Assembly (NCBI GenBank): GCA_964036045.1
Contig: OZ038378.1
Location: forward strand, 179,211,754-179,275,753
DNA length: 64,000 nucleotides
DNA from: Eutreptiella sp. 'Long Island Sound 2002'
Lineage: Eukaryota > Euglenozoa > Euglenophyceae > Eutreptiales > Eutreptiaceae
Direction: 5' to 3'
Shown: one piece after another, positions 11,401 through 23,148 of the stretch
How the letters are laid out: every line of letters starts with the position of its first letter
Numbering within the stretch: position 1 is the stretch's first letter
The notes under the pieces: model-generated
Told to the model about the DNA's origin: nothing
The model's database searches: none
Seen by the model: only the letters and a program-made list of their open reading frames with translations
Position numbers and translations under genes: made by a program

Positions 11401-14400
11401 GATGTTCACCCTGTTCACCCATTTCTACTTTTTTGCACACATTTCCTACCCATTTCCACCACATCTACTCTTTTTGCACACATTTTTTACCCATTCCCAC
11501 CACATCTACTCTTTTTCTCGGTTGATTGATATGGTGATACACTTTGAGGGTGCCTGCTACAGGATATCATACTTCCCTCCTCATTTCTCAGGCCCATTTT
11601 CTCCATGGATCTGTATTGGGGATAGGGTGTTCTACACCCGCTCCAATGGCCTGCGACCTCTTGCCACGGTGGTTGGGACGGCTGAAGACGGACTCCTCCA
11701 CTTGGAACGCTACCAAGATGGATTGAGAGTGGTGAATCGACAATACAAGATGGAGTCCATCTCCTTTGCCATCCCTAGTTCAGACTCGCCACCTGACTGC
11801 CCTCCATCTTTGCCGCCCAACACACAGTCAAGTTCCCCCCCAAAGGCCCCTGGTCCTTCACCATGCCACAAGAATCGGGCAGGTCCCCCTCAAGGTCCCC
11901 TCCAGTCCAGTTTGGGTCGCCTAATTCTAAGGGTGTTTCCAAAGGGCCTGCCTAGGGGCTCTTCGGGGGGAACATAGTCTAAAAGTAGCGCGCAGTGCAA
12001 GGGTTCCCCCGTAGGCCAGGAGCCATGGACAAAGTATGGCCGAATGAGTGCCCGCTTTTCCACAGCGCGGACAGCATTTGTGCATGATTCTATTGGAATA
12101 TTTGTCGTCATGTTTCGTTTTTGTATTTTTTTTGTATATATATTTGGCTTGCTCAAGCTTCTTGCTTGATCAACTGTACCGTTTGACAGGGATCAGTGGA
12201 CATTGTCGGTGTTGCCGGGGGGAATGTTTTTTGTTGGCATTGCGGCTGGAGTCAAGTGCGTGGCGGCATACCTGACCATTTGCCCCCCCCCCCCCCCGGC
12301 CCCTTTGGGCAGTCGCTTCTTGCAGCCGCAGGTTGGAGGGTCCTCAGGTTTTGGGACAAAGCCGCGACCCACAGCAGTTCCTGGGCAATCAGGGCATTCG
12401 CCCACGACAGCCTGCCAGTCTGAAGACGATGTGTATTATAGCGATCGCTTTCATCGAGTCACTTTGATTGCTTGAAGACGCCTTCCCATGGGCACGTGGC
12501 CCTGCCCAAGTGGGGCCAACGGGCAGCAAATGCGTCCCCATGGGTGACGGAGTATTCATATAGCCACCAAATGATCAGCTTCATCGATGCGAGACCCCCT
12601 GGAACGCTTTGGGAGAATGTCAAAATTGAGAAACCCTTCAAATTCCTTTGGGCCTGAGCAGTCGTGTGGGGCCCAAGAGGCTCGGAACCACCGACAGTTG
12701 GTGACAATCTCCGCAGTGTGGTGGGGACGCCATTGCGCATGGTGGGGTGCTATTCGGGGAAGGGTGTTTAAGGGGTCTGCTGGTGATGTACGTCACCGTT
12801 TTCACTAAGCATATGTTTGTGACTGGAACTATTAATAACTTCCCATTGGTCATTCGGCGCAGAGGTGAAGCAGTTTTTTTGCATCGAGCCTGCAAAATTC
12901 TGGACGTGAGAGCTAATGGCAGAAAGTGTCTGATGGCGGGGACGTTCAGTCTATCGTCCCGACCGCAAATGAGCTATCTGAGAAAAAGCTTTGAAGACGA
13001 GGGATGACTTTGAATCTGGAATCTTGAAGGCAGGACCCCCGCACCTCTGGGGAAGTGGGAAGTGCGATATGGTACCAACCCACCCTATTTACCCCCCCTT
13101 CCCCCCAACACCCTCCGCTTCTGAGGACCAGAAGAACCTCAGATCGGAACCGCCCACCCAAGCCTCACCCAAGCTTCTCGCATGGGGGCTTTCGCAACCA
13201 ACAGCAGTTGGTGCTAGACCGCAAGTAGGGGGGGTGAAGGTGGTTTATGAACAACCAGCGAACGGCAGCAAACCAACCCAATATACGACGCTGATCTTCC
13301 CTTGTCAGATCTACGAGTCACTGAAGCGCAGCCTGGAGCGCCAGGACTATCCGGCGCAGGCTGGCAAGTCGATGTGGGACTTCTATCAGCAGTGGTACCA
13401 GCCGTTCGGGGAGCTGCTGACGGAGATGGAGGAGCGAGGCATCTTCGTCGACCGGCAGCAGCTGGAGGAGCAGTTGGAGATGGCCGAGAAGGACATTACG
13501 CAGAAGGACCAGGCATTTCGGACGTGGGTGCATGAGTTGTACACCCGCCTCTGGGGCCGGGACTTTGCAGAAAGCAGCCGTGTCAGATTCTTGAACATTC
13601 ACTCCGCCGCTCAGCGGCGGCACCTCTTTTTTGCACCCATCGCCCAGCGGGCACGGAAGGGCCGACCCAAGGACGAATGTGAGCAGTTGCTGGAGATAGA
13701 CGCTTTCAAGGTCTGCTGAGGGAGGGATGGCATGTTTAGTGTGGTGCAGTGCTGAGGACTTCGATTTTTGTGGGGGTTTTGAACTGATGAAAGCATGGCG
13801 CTGCACCCCCCCCCTCCCCCATTGTCCTAACACGCGCTTGTCCAAACACAGCGACCGTGTGTTTCCGCACTTTTGAGGTTTTTTTTTGAACCATTGTTTT
13901 CGCGGTTCCAATCCAATAATAGAGAAAGTGGGTTACAGCTTTCTGCAGGCTGCAGGAAGGGTCAATATGGGTGTCAAAGTGTTGGTGTAGCTGAAAGTCC
14001 ATATGCTCTGGGGTGTATGCTGGCCTGTTGGACACCTTTTTTGTCGTCGTGAAGGGGGAGGGTTGGCTTATGTCTGCAACATGTGTTCCATGGTACGTGC
14101 CGTGCGGTATCACGGGCTTGTCCAAACACGGCTACCCCCTGTTTCCGCACTTTCGCCCTCTGAACCGGAACCTGGCGCGTGTTGGGACAGAGGGGGGAGG
14201 GGGGTAGGTGGACGTATGGTTGGCTGCGAAACTACGGTGGTTAATGGTGGTCAATGGCAGCAGGTCTGTATCCAATAGCCCATAGTCAATGACAGGGAGA
14301 AGACCGAACCCCAGTCTTCTCCCTATCCTAAGGCCGTGGGGTCCGATCCAGAGGCCGACGCTCTGGAATTGAAGGAGTTCGACGAGCGCATTGCGGAATG

Positions 14401-17400
14401 GGAGAACAAACTTGCGTTGGCAGAAAGTCTCCGTCCAAAGACGAAAGAGGCGCAGAAGGCACTGAAGGATGAAGTGAAGGAGCTAAAGGCCGAGGTCCGG
14501 GCTCTCAAAAAGGTGCAGCCGTGCTCTGCTTTGGGCCCGGGGGCCACTTTGTGTCCAGGGCTTTGCTTCGCGCTCTTCTAACTGCCCCTGAACTTGCACC
14601 CCCAGACTCCCCCCCAGATTTGACTTCGATACACAAGCAGGTCATACAAAAGGCATGATACTGCGCACGGGTTGTACTTCGCGGCAACCCACTTGCAACC
14701 CCCCCCCCCCCCCCGAGTTGGCAAAACTCGGCGAAGTTGCCAAAAACCAAAATTTTCGGTGCAGCACTGATTGAGGAGTGCCATGCAAAATGGAATGATG
14801 CACAGCTACCACCGCATAACAGGCCTTATTTTGTGCCAATTTTGTGGCATTTTGATCCCGCCCTTCAAGTCGGGTAAAACGCGTCGCCGACTCGCTCGCC
14901 GACTCGTTGGCCGCTAGGTTTGCCGACTCGGGGGGCGGGTTGCACTAGCCTTTGCGAAACAGCCCCGCACGTACTTCTTCCCACAGTGTGGAGGCCCCCA
15001 GTATGTTGAACGGCAAGTACCAACCAGCACCACTGCAACATTGTTGATCCCCCCCTTCCTTTCCCCTTGCCCTGCGCTCTTGGATGTAGACAAATTCGCA
15101 TTCTCAGCAATGCAGGGAACCTGCACACAGCCTGACCAAAGTAACAAACCATGACACCAATGGCGCAGCGGATCACCTGCTTGCCTTGTGGGCATCCCCT
15201 CACCCAGCTTGATGGGAACTGGAGGACCTCCCCACCCACCACTGCAGGAGAATGGCGGAAAGGCTTAAGGGCTGGGACTGGGTTGGCACCCCTCCTCTCC
15301 TCCTTCTCCACTTCACTCCCTCTTCTCCTTCCCCCTCCGTACCGAAAAAACAGGCACTGCAAGTCTGGGAGCAAGTCTAGGATTCTGCTGTTGAGGGATT
15401 TTTCTGGTCGCTGCTACGCCTGTTACTCACTCCTTGAAGTACAGTCTTCAACCCTCATGCAAGTGGTTGTGGACACCTTTCATCCGCCCTCACGAAAGTG
15501 GTGGTAGACATGTTGCTGATGCACACCAGTTCTAGCCTTCAACCCTTACACAAGCCAAGACAGAGGCCGTAGATGTGTTGTTGATGCACATTTCTCATTG
15601 AAGACCCTCAGCTACTTCCCTTTCCCTGCACGCTGGGGAGCTGTTAGGCTTTGGGACCGATGGAAGCACAACTAGAAGGAAGTTTGGGCGAAGTTTGCTG
15701 TACCCACCAAAACGGGAAGCATGCGCAGCAAATCCAAGCTGAAGGTCAAGTGAACGGCTTTTTGTGTGCAATGTAAAATGGTCCCAACCCCCGCACCTTG
15801 CAAGAGCAGCAATAAAATCCCAAAATTTGACAGAAACAACTGCTTTACATACCCAACTGGAGAGGCATTTGGGCCACAGGGTAGAAGACTTACCAATCCA
15901 CAAGGATGTGGGACTTGCCCTCTCACAGACTCACAGACTCAGAGGAGCGACGGATTCTGGCGAACTCCCTCCTTCAGAACAGACACTATGCAGGGGGTGT
16001 GCATCGAAATTTGCTGCGCCTCATGCAGCGTCGCGCCCACGAGTACACGGCATATAAACATCAGGTGCGAAGGCTGTATCTTAACTGCAGTACGCGGCCC
16101 CGTGCCCCGACAGATGTCACGATGGAAGGCCAGAGCCCTGCAGGGTTTGCACCTGCGAAAGTCCTGGTTTGATGGGTACACGGAAACCAAGGAACACTTT
16201 TTCAAGTCTGCAGCATTCCACACCACGACAGCATACACCACCAGGTGCTGGGATGAATGGCACCACTACATCAGGCACACACTCCGGGGTTGGTGGGCAC
16301 GCAAACGAGAATTGTATGAAAGTCAGGTTGAGCAGATGAATATCCCTAAGGGCAGAAAACGCGGCAGACCCGACGATTGGAGGGCACAATGGGCAATTAA
16401 ACGCCCACGTACAGGAGGCACATGAAGGACACCATCCCACTGTAGACACTGGACTGGCTTTCCCCCTTTTTCACATGGCGACCCCCTTTTCACTTTTACT
16501 TTTCTTTTCCCCTTTCGATGCCTCAGTGGCGTGGCAGTCTCTGGTACTGCATGAGTGAGTGATAGACTACAGATGAGTTTCAAATCAAATATACGTCCCG
16601 CCACTAATGGTGGTATGCGACCCAGGAATCGCACGGGACAACATATGTTGTACTTACACTGTCATTACTGATCCGGCCCGTGTTGCCGAGCACTTACGAT
16701 GAACTTGTGAGTCTGAGTCAAAAAAAAATTGACAGAAACAACACCTAGTGTTGCTCTGACAAGGGCTGGGGATGGGTATGTATAAAGGGCAAAGTAGGAC
16801 ATCGTTCCAAAAGTTGCCGAAGCAACACCTACTGTTGCTCTGACAAGGTGTTGCTCTCGTAAAGAGGGGGGTGCCCACTGCCCTCTACAGTGTGGCAGGA
16901 CATTGAAGGAGCCCCACTGCCCACTCACTGCCTGTTGCAGTGTGTCTCAATGTACTGAAGGATCTCATCTGCCCAAGTGCCGGCCCCATTAATGCCTGAC
17001 CAGGGCCTGGAGGCACATAGGCCTGGGCCCAGCAAGAACCTCAGTTTCACCATCAGGCAAAGCGGCAAGGCATCCCCAAGACAGCCTTGGACAGCCGCCA
17101 CCCGGCCACCCGGCGCCAAAGAGAGTGCCCCATGCAGTTAGGACCCCTATGAGGTGAGGCAGTGCTCTGAAGGAGCCCCACTGCCCACTACCCCATGGAG
17201 TGAGGCAGTGTTCTGAAGGAGCCCCACTGCCCTCTACCCCATGGAGCGAGGTAGTGTACTGAAGGAGCCCCACTGCTGACTTCCGCATGCAATGAGGCAA
17301 TGAACTGAAGGAGCCCACTGCCCATTGCGCCATGCAGTGAGGCTGTGTAGTGAAGGAACCTCGCTACCCACTGCTCCATGCACTGAGGAAATGTACGGGA

Positions 17401-20400
17401 TCCCCGCTGCCCACTGCCTCATGCAGTGAGGTAGTGTATTGCACGATTCCCCCTACCCACTGCCCCATTCAGTGAGGCAGTGTACAGAACCCTGCCCCCT
17501 ACCCCCTGCAGTGATGCAGTGTACTGCAGGATCCCCGCTGCCCATGGCCCCACGAAGTGAAGTAGTGTACTGCAAGAGCCCCACTGCCCATTGCGCCATG
17601 CAGTGAGGCGGTGTATTGCAGGATTCTCCCTACCCACGGCCCTTGCAATGCACTAAAGGAGCCCCGCTGCCCACTGCCCCATGCAGTGTGGCAGTGTACA
17701 GAAGGAGCCCCACTACCCACTTTCCCATACGGTGAAGCAATGTACTTAGGGATCCCCGCTGCCCATCGCCCCATGGAGTGAGCCAGGGTACTGAAGGAGC
17801 CCCACTGCCCACTGCCCACTACAGTGTGGCAGAATACGGAAGGATCCTCACTGCCCATTTGCCCGTCGTAGTGTGGCAGTGGGCTCAATGACCTCAGCTG
17901 CCCAAGTGCCGGCCTCAATGCCCGACAAGGACAATAGCCTAGTGGGGAGCCTCCGGGTCTCCCTCTTCCTGCTCTCCACCCCTTTCTAAGCACACGGCGC
18001 ACACACAACACACACAGCCTTCCCGTTTACTTGTACCCGTGGGTAGACATCCCGGCCTTTGCCCTTTGGTAACAGCGCCTTCGGCACACCACACCACACC
18101 ATGCCGCACCACACGCTGTGGTGCAAGCTGTGTTTTGGTGCATTGAGTTTTTCTTGGTTGAAACTAGCGAGAGCACAACTTGCTGAGTTCACGGTTTCCA
18201 CATGGGATGTTGGCTGGACCTGCTGTCTACCTGACTGCTCTTGGCTCGGGCAGGGGCTCTTTGGACATACGCTGCTCTGTGCATGCCTTCTCACATTTTG
18301 CGGCACTGCCTCTTGGCTCCTGTACTGCAGCAACGGGCGGTGATCGCAGACCCCACGAAGCCACGTGATGTGATCATCCGGGGATTGGGCGTTCCCCCGG
18401 TATCCCGAAAATACACGAATACGGGCTGGCCCTCGTGCGGATCAGAGGTGTGTGTGTCCCGCATACACTCGTTGCTCACCACAAATCATGCACCCCACAT
18501 CCCATGACATCCCCACACCTCACACCAACCACCATGTACCAAGCATCACACACCTCACACTCCACAGTTCAAACCCCACACACCACATACCCCACACCAA
18601 GCACCCTAAACCACGCTACACCTCCGACACCCCATAACATGCACTACAAACCACGCACCCCACAACCCAACCACAACCCCACCACAACCCCACCCCAACA
18701 CACCACACCACACTACACACCACACACCCACCGTAATCTACATACCCAAAACAGGCCAAAAACATCTTTTGGGGGGTCATCTTTGCCAGCGCCGGGAACC
18801 CAATCCAAACAGGAATTTAGCCACCATCGTCAGACCAAGTATGTCAGGGTATCGTCAACCAAAATTTGAGCGGAACCTGAACAACCAAGCTCCAATTCTT
18901 ATGTTTCCGTCCGTGTTGTGTGTCCCTGCTGCTGTTGCTTGCTGCCGGTGCTAATGATGGTGCCCGTGGTGGTGCTGCTGCTACCGCTTCCTTGCTCGGT
19001 TGCTGCTGCTAATGCTGCTTGCCACGAAAAGGAATAACTCTGCCCTACACTATACTACGCCACATTCGCACACTGTAGTATTTGTGCTCTGTGCAGGTGC
19101 TGAAGAAGTTGGCAGGCAGGCCCTTCGAGGAGCCGCCCATCCTGGGGGACATCACAAAATGCAGTAAATTCGCAGACGAGGTGCACGCGCTGGAGGCGTG
19201 CCGGGCCATCCACACCTTGACGGAGCTCAGCGGCATCCAGAAATTACAGAGCGCCTTCCTGCGCCCCCTCATCGCCATGTCTAAGTTCGGCCGCATCCAC
19301 TGCAGCCTCAATCTCAACACTGAGACTGGAAGATTGTCGTGCCGCCGCCCCAATTTCCAGCAACTGCCTGGTGGGAGGAAGGACCGCTACCAGGTCTCTG
19401 TTGGGCATGTTGTGCCTGAGTTAATCTCATTTTCTCGCGGTTGCCTGGTGTTCGGGGGGCGGGGTGCGTGATGTCAGGGGTTGTGGGGCGTGAGGTGCAG
19501 TGTGGTGCGTTATCTTGCATGGTTTTCACGACCGGATTTTATGCCCCTTGCGCTGTTTGTGCTTCTGCCACACCAATTTCTGCAAACCGGATCACACCAC
19601 ACACCACACACCACACACCTCGCACCAAGCACCACACACCACACACCACACACCTCGCACCAAGCACCACCTGCTGCATACCTCGCACTGCCGAATGTCA
19701 CCTCTTCCACCCTCTTGCAGCACACACCATGCACCTCATACCTCACACCTAACACCACACACGACACACCCCTTTCGACTTCAACCCCTCCCCGCCCCCC
19801 ACATATCACACAGTACACAGCACGGCACACAGCACACAGCACACAGCACACAACCCTCACGGAACAGCGCCCCCAGCACCTCGCACCCCTTCACATGACA
19901 CACCTTATCAAACCCCATATTCTCCTTTTATGCTCCTGTCCCTGTCCTCAGATTCGAGCCTCGATCACCGGGGAACATGGCAATTGCATTTTGACGGCAG
20001 ATTACAGTCAACTCGAGCTTCGGGTGCTCGCGCACTTAACCAAATGTCGCGGGCTCGTGGATGCGTTTACGAGAGGGGGCGATATTCACAGTGAAACGGC
20101 GTATGATATGTTTCAGGTTGTTGCCAGTCCTCAACAACAATCAATGCTCGGTCACTTTCACAATCCTTCACAACCCTCTACCCTCTGCAACCCTCCGCAA
20201 TGCTTCATAACTTCGAAAATCACATTGCCATCTATGTTGTTAGATCAACCCGGCCGTGAGAAAGCAAATTTTTGTGCATTTTGGTGGCATATCGGTTCGG
20301 ACATGCCACTGTTTTTGTGACACGTGGATTTCCTTGACGGGAGTTAAAAACTTGGGGTTTCCAAGCTGTGAGCCGAAGCCTCCTCTGCACGCCCGGGATC

Positions 20401-20914
20401 TCAGATCTGGCTTGCAGGGGGGATGGGAGGGGGGAGGGCTGAAATTTTGTACCCCCATTTTTTGACCTTAAGAGCACAAATCACCTTGCAGAGATTGTCA
20501 AATTAAACCCAGGCGGCCTGCATATATAGGGCAAACAACATATAGTCCCCCTTTTGGGCCCATTCATGTACCATAGCCCAAGGGGTTAGAATCGGGGTTT
20601 AATCCCTTACAAAACCTTTTTTTGTCCAATAAAAATTTTCTCCATTGTTGGATGAGGCCCCCGCTTAGCCCCGCCAGACCTCCCCTCCGGAAACCAAGTT
20701 TTAGGGGGGATATGGGGTGGGGTGGACCGCATCGGACCGAAAATTGTCAATCATTGGACTTCCTTGCGATTTTGAGCCGAATTGTTTTTTCGGGCCCCCA
20801 TCCTACCCTGAGTACCCCCAGTCCCACCCTGAGGTCCGTGCTTTTCAATTCTTTCTGTGTGATGGTGCCTATTGGTGTGGTGTTTTTGTTCTGTTTTGTT
20901 TTGTTTTGTTTTGT

Positions 20915-20948
<34 letters not shown>

Positions 20949-23148
20949 TAGTGTGGTGTGGCGTGGTGTGGTGTGTACATGCTCTCCTGCTGGCCCTCAC
21001 AGCATATCCAAGACGCGTACAACGGTAATCGCAACGAGGCCCTGAAGGAGCTTAAAGACCGCTTTGGGGACGAGCGGGGCAAGGCCAAGACACTGAATTT
21101 TGGGATTCTGTATGGTCAAAGTGCCTCGTCGCTGGCGGAGTCGTGGGCTGTTTCCGAGGCTGAGGCGGAACAGAAGGTGCAGGCCTGGTTCAATGCCCGG
21201 CCGGAGGTGAAGGAGTGGCAAGAGCACGTGCTGAACTTGGCCCGCCGGACCGGTTACGTGGCCACGTTTTTGGGCCGCCGGCGGAGCGTGCCCGATATTC
21301 TTGATGAGAGGGGGTGGTGTCGTGGGCACGCGGAACGGCAGGTCCAGGCGCTTTGGGGCTTGTATGCAGGGGCTGGGGGCTGACCCGCAAAGGCATCAGG
21401 GGAGCCGGTCGAAACCCTCGGCTACAAGCACCATTTCAGGTCAGGTCAGACATATGCGTCTGGAAGACGAACAGTTGTGCACGGAATTTTTGGAACACTG
21501 TCTGAATGCAACAAAGTCGTCGGCCAAGAGCTTCAGGAACGGGTTCTGTCACTGTGCACATTGCGTTCTGCGTCCGACACCTTCCAGAGGGTGCCCTCAT
21601 TCAAGGGTCAGGGCGAGGCCCCAGCTCTCCACATCCCCAAAGCACGGCAGTCTGCCATCATTCGGAAGGCGGGGGCGTTCACAACGCAACAGACAGATCC
21701 CCCAGGCCCCACAACCCACACTTCTCCACAGCCCCTCTCTCTCAACCGCGCACACACTCTACTGCACAAGTCCCTGCCCCCACAGCAGAGCAGAGCTGAC
21801 AGGGACGTCCCGCGGGCCACGGCGGGACCAAACATTTCGGAACCGAAAACGACTTTTTGGCTCGAAGTCGAATAATTTCAAAAGTTTCATGCTTTTGAGC
21901 AAAAATAAAGAGGACACATTTTTCGGTGCGGTGTCTGCTCAAGCGTCCATGGGAGTTCAAAGGGGAGTTCAAAGATGCATCCGCAGCCGGTTCTGCTGGT
22001 GAGACTGCCCACCTGCCATCGTTTGCATGGCATTCTCCTCGTGGGCATCTTGGGTTTGCCCATGCTTGCTTGCCTGCTTTCCTCCCTCGCTGCCCTTGAC
22101 CATGACGCGCCAACAACACAACAGCGAGACCCTGACCTCCGCAACACCAAAAGCCCACACATCCCCCGCCCCCCTCCACAAACTTCATCCTCCGCAGACC
22201 TGCTGCCCCATAAACGCCCCACCCCACAAATGGCCACTCCTCCACAATCCCCCAAAACCCTCTGACCCCAGAACCGCCCTCATTTTGAAAAAGGGCAGCA
22301 CAAAAATACTGTGTGCACTTTGGGACAAACTCCCTACTTGTCACAAATTAAGGCATTGGAAGCCTACGGAGCGCCTTTGCCGGGTGGACCACCACCTAGA
22401 AACCATACACCACGTTTTATAGGAATGCAAGCGTCTGCAAGTTATGTTTCGTCTCCTTGATAAAATAGTTTCATTCTTTGTTTTTTTCCTTCAGCTTTTC
22501 AACATTAGAAAAGAAACACGTACAAAGTAAAAGGACAAAGTGAGTCAACAGTGCATTGCATTTCTAGCCCAGTTGCAAAAGACTTGGAGCATGTATTCCG
22601 CCATGGGTGTTGTTAGGTCCATGAGCCTATGTTGTCGCTACTCTGTGTCGTGCACATTGACAAAATTTGGTAAACCAACACGCAATGGATCATGTGGGTG
22701 ACATCGCAATTGGCCCACAAGTCCCCCATTTCACAATCCCCTGACCCCACAGCTCCCAACCGCCAGAGCCCTCCCTCAAGTCATCATGCCCCTCAATGCT
22801 CTACGGGACTCCCCTCAATCCCCCCACCCCTGGCCCCTCCCCCCAAACCCCGCCCTCGATCCCCCTCCCTTGCCCGCAGTCGAATCCTCCTTCAAACAGG
22901 TCACGAACACGCCGGTGCAGGGCAGTGCCGCCGACATCGTGGCGGCGGCCATGCTGGGGCTTGCGTCCCATGAGCGGCTGAACGCCCTCGGGTACCGACT
23001 GATCATGCAGATCCACGACGAGGTTTTGATGGAGGGCCCCGCCGAGGCCATGGAGGAGGCGTCGAGCATCATGCAGCAGGTCATGGCCAAGCCTCCAGGG
23101 CTGCCTCCTCTGGCAGTGCCGCTTGTCGCGGAGCCGAAGCTGTGGTAG
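8418..23148 (+). CDS. Family A DNA polymerase, plant and protist organellar type (POP), eight exons
   Basis: This is the replicative and repair DNA polymerase of plastids and mitochondria in plants and protists. Exons: 8418-8730, 10170-10609, 13309-13710, 14315-14512, 19097-19393, 19952-20116, 21003-21341, 22900-23148, all GT-AG with matching phases, giving 800 residues. The Arg-rich, acid-free N-terminus (about residues 1-45) looks like a transit peptide. The 3'-5' exonuclease carries ExoI D72-x-E74, ExoII N138-x3-D142 and ExoIII Y241-x3-D245. The polymerase domain has motif A DYSQLELR (D567), motif B R630-x3-K634-x7-Y642-G and motif C HDE (D758, E759). All catalytic residues are present. 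Exon 4 is a charged helix (386-451) in the variable stretch between the exonuclease and polymerase domains. One more exon could be hidden in the 4.6 kb intron before 19097. An upstream exon is possible, because some relatives are longer at the N-terminus. Confidence 0.9.
11520..11977 (+). pseudogene. Coding-like fragment, possibly retroelement-derived, in POP intron 2
   Basis: One frame reads GDRVFYTRSNGLRPL and then a balanced, protein-like stretch (GLLHLERYQDGLRVV) before a Pro/Ser-rich tail and a stop. The GDRV-type opening recalls the C-terminal SH3-like segment of some retroelement integrases, but that is only a resemblance. It has no start or partner exons, so it is treated as a remnant. 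Confidence 0.25.
15764..16425 (+). pseudogene. Frame-broken coding remnant in POP intron 4
   Basis: Three successive protein-like segments lie in three frames. The first reads TQLERHLGHRVEDLP (from 15764). The second is the frame of 15906, with LTDSEERRILANSLLQ and LLRLMQRRAHEY. The third runs from about 16100 with many Trp, Lys and Arg residues (KSWFDGYTETKEHFF, LRGWWARKREL) to a stop at 16425. A tandem CAGACTCA duplication at about 15925-15942 lies at the first break. Composition suggests a basic nucleic-acid-binding protein or element-encoded protein. The family is not recognised. Confidence 0.4.
16860..17905. repeat. 46-bp degenerate minisatellite with flanking duplicated segment
   Basis: Units of about 46 bp that begin GAAGGAGCCCCACTGCCCA, for example at 17169 and 17215, repeat about 20 times with substitutions and indels. 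A non-unit segment, CTGCCCAAGTGCCGGCC, occurs on both sides (about 16970 and 17900), so the array and its edge were probably duplicated together. It lies in POP intron 4. Confidence 0.85.
18480..18745. repeat. CACACC/CCACAC-rich low-complexity tract
   Basis: Irregular runs of CACACCACA-type words on one strand within POP intron 4, with no fixed period. Confidence 0.75.
19590..19860. repeat. CACACCA-rich low-complexity tract in POP intron 5
   Basis: Similar to the tract at 18.5-18.7 kb. It includes tandem ACACACCACACACC words and a duplicated CTCGCACCAAGCACCAC segment near 19620 and 19658. Confidence 0.75.
20891..20942. repeat. TTTTG pentanucleotide microsatellite
   Basis: About ten uninterrupted copies of TTTTG in POP intron 6, shortly before exon 7. 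Confidence 0.95.
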
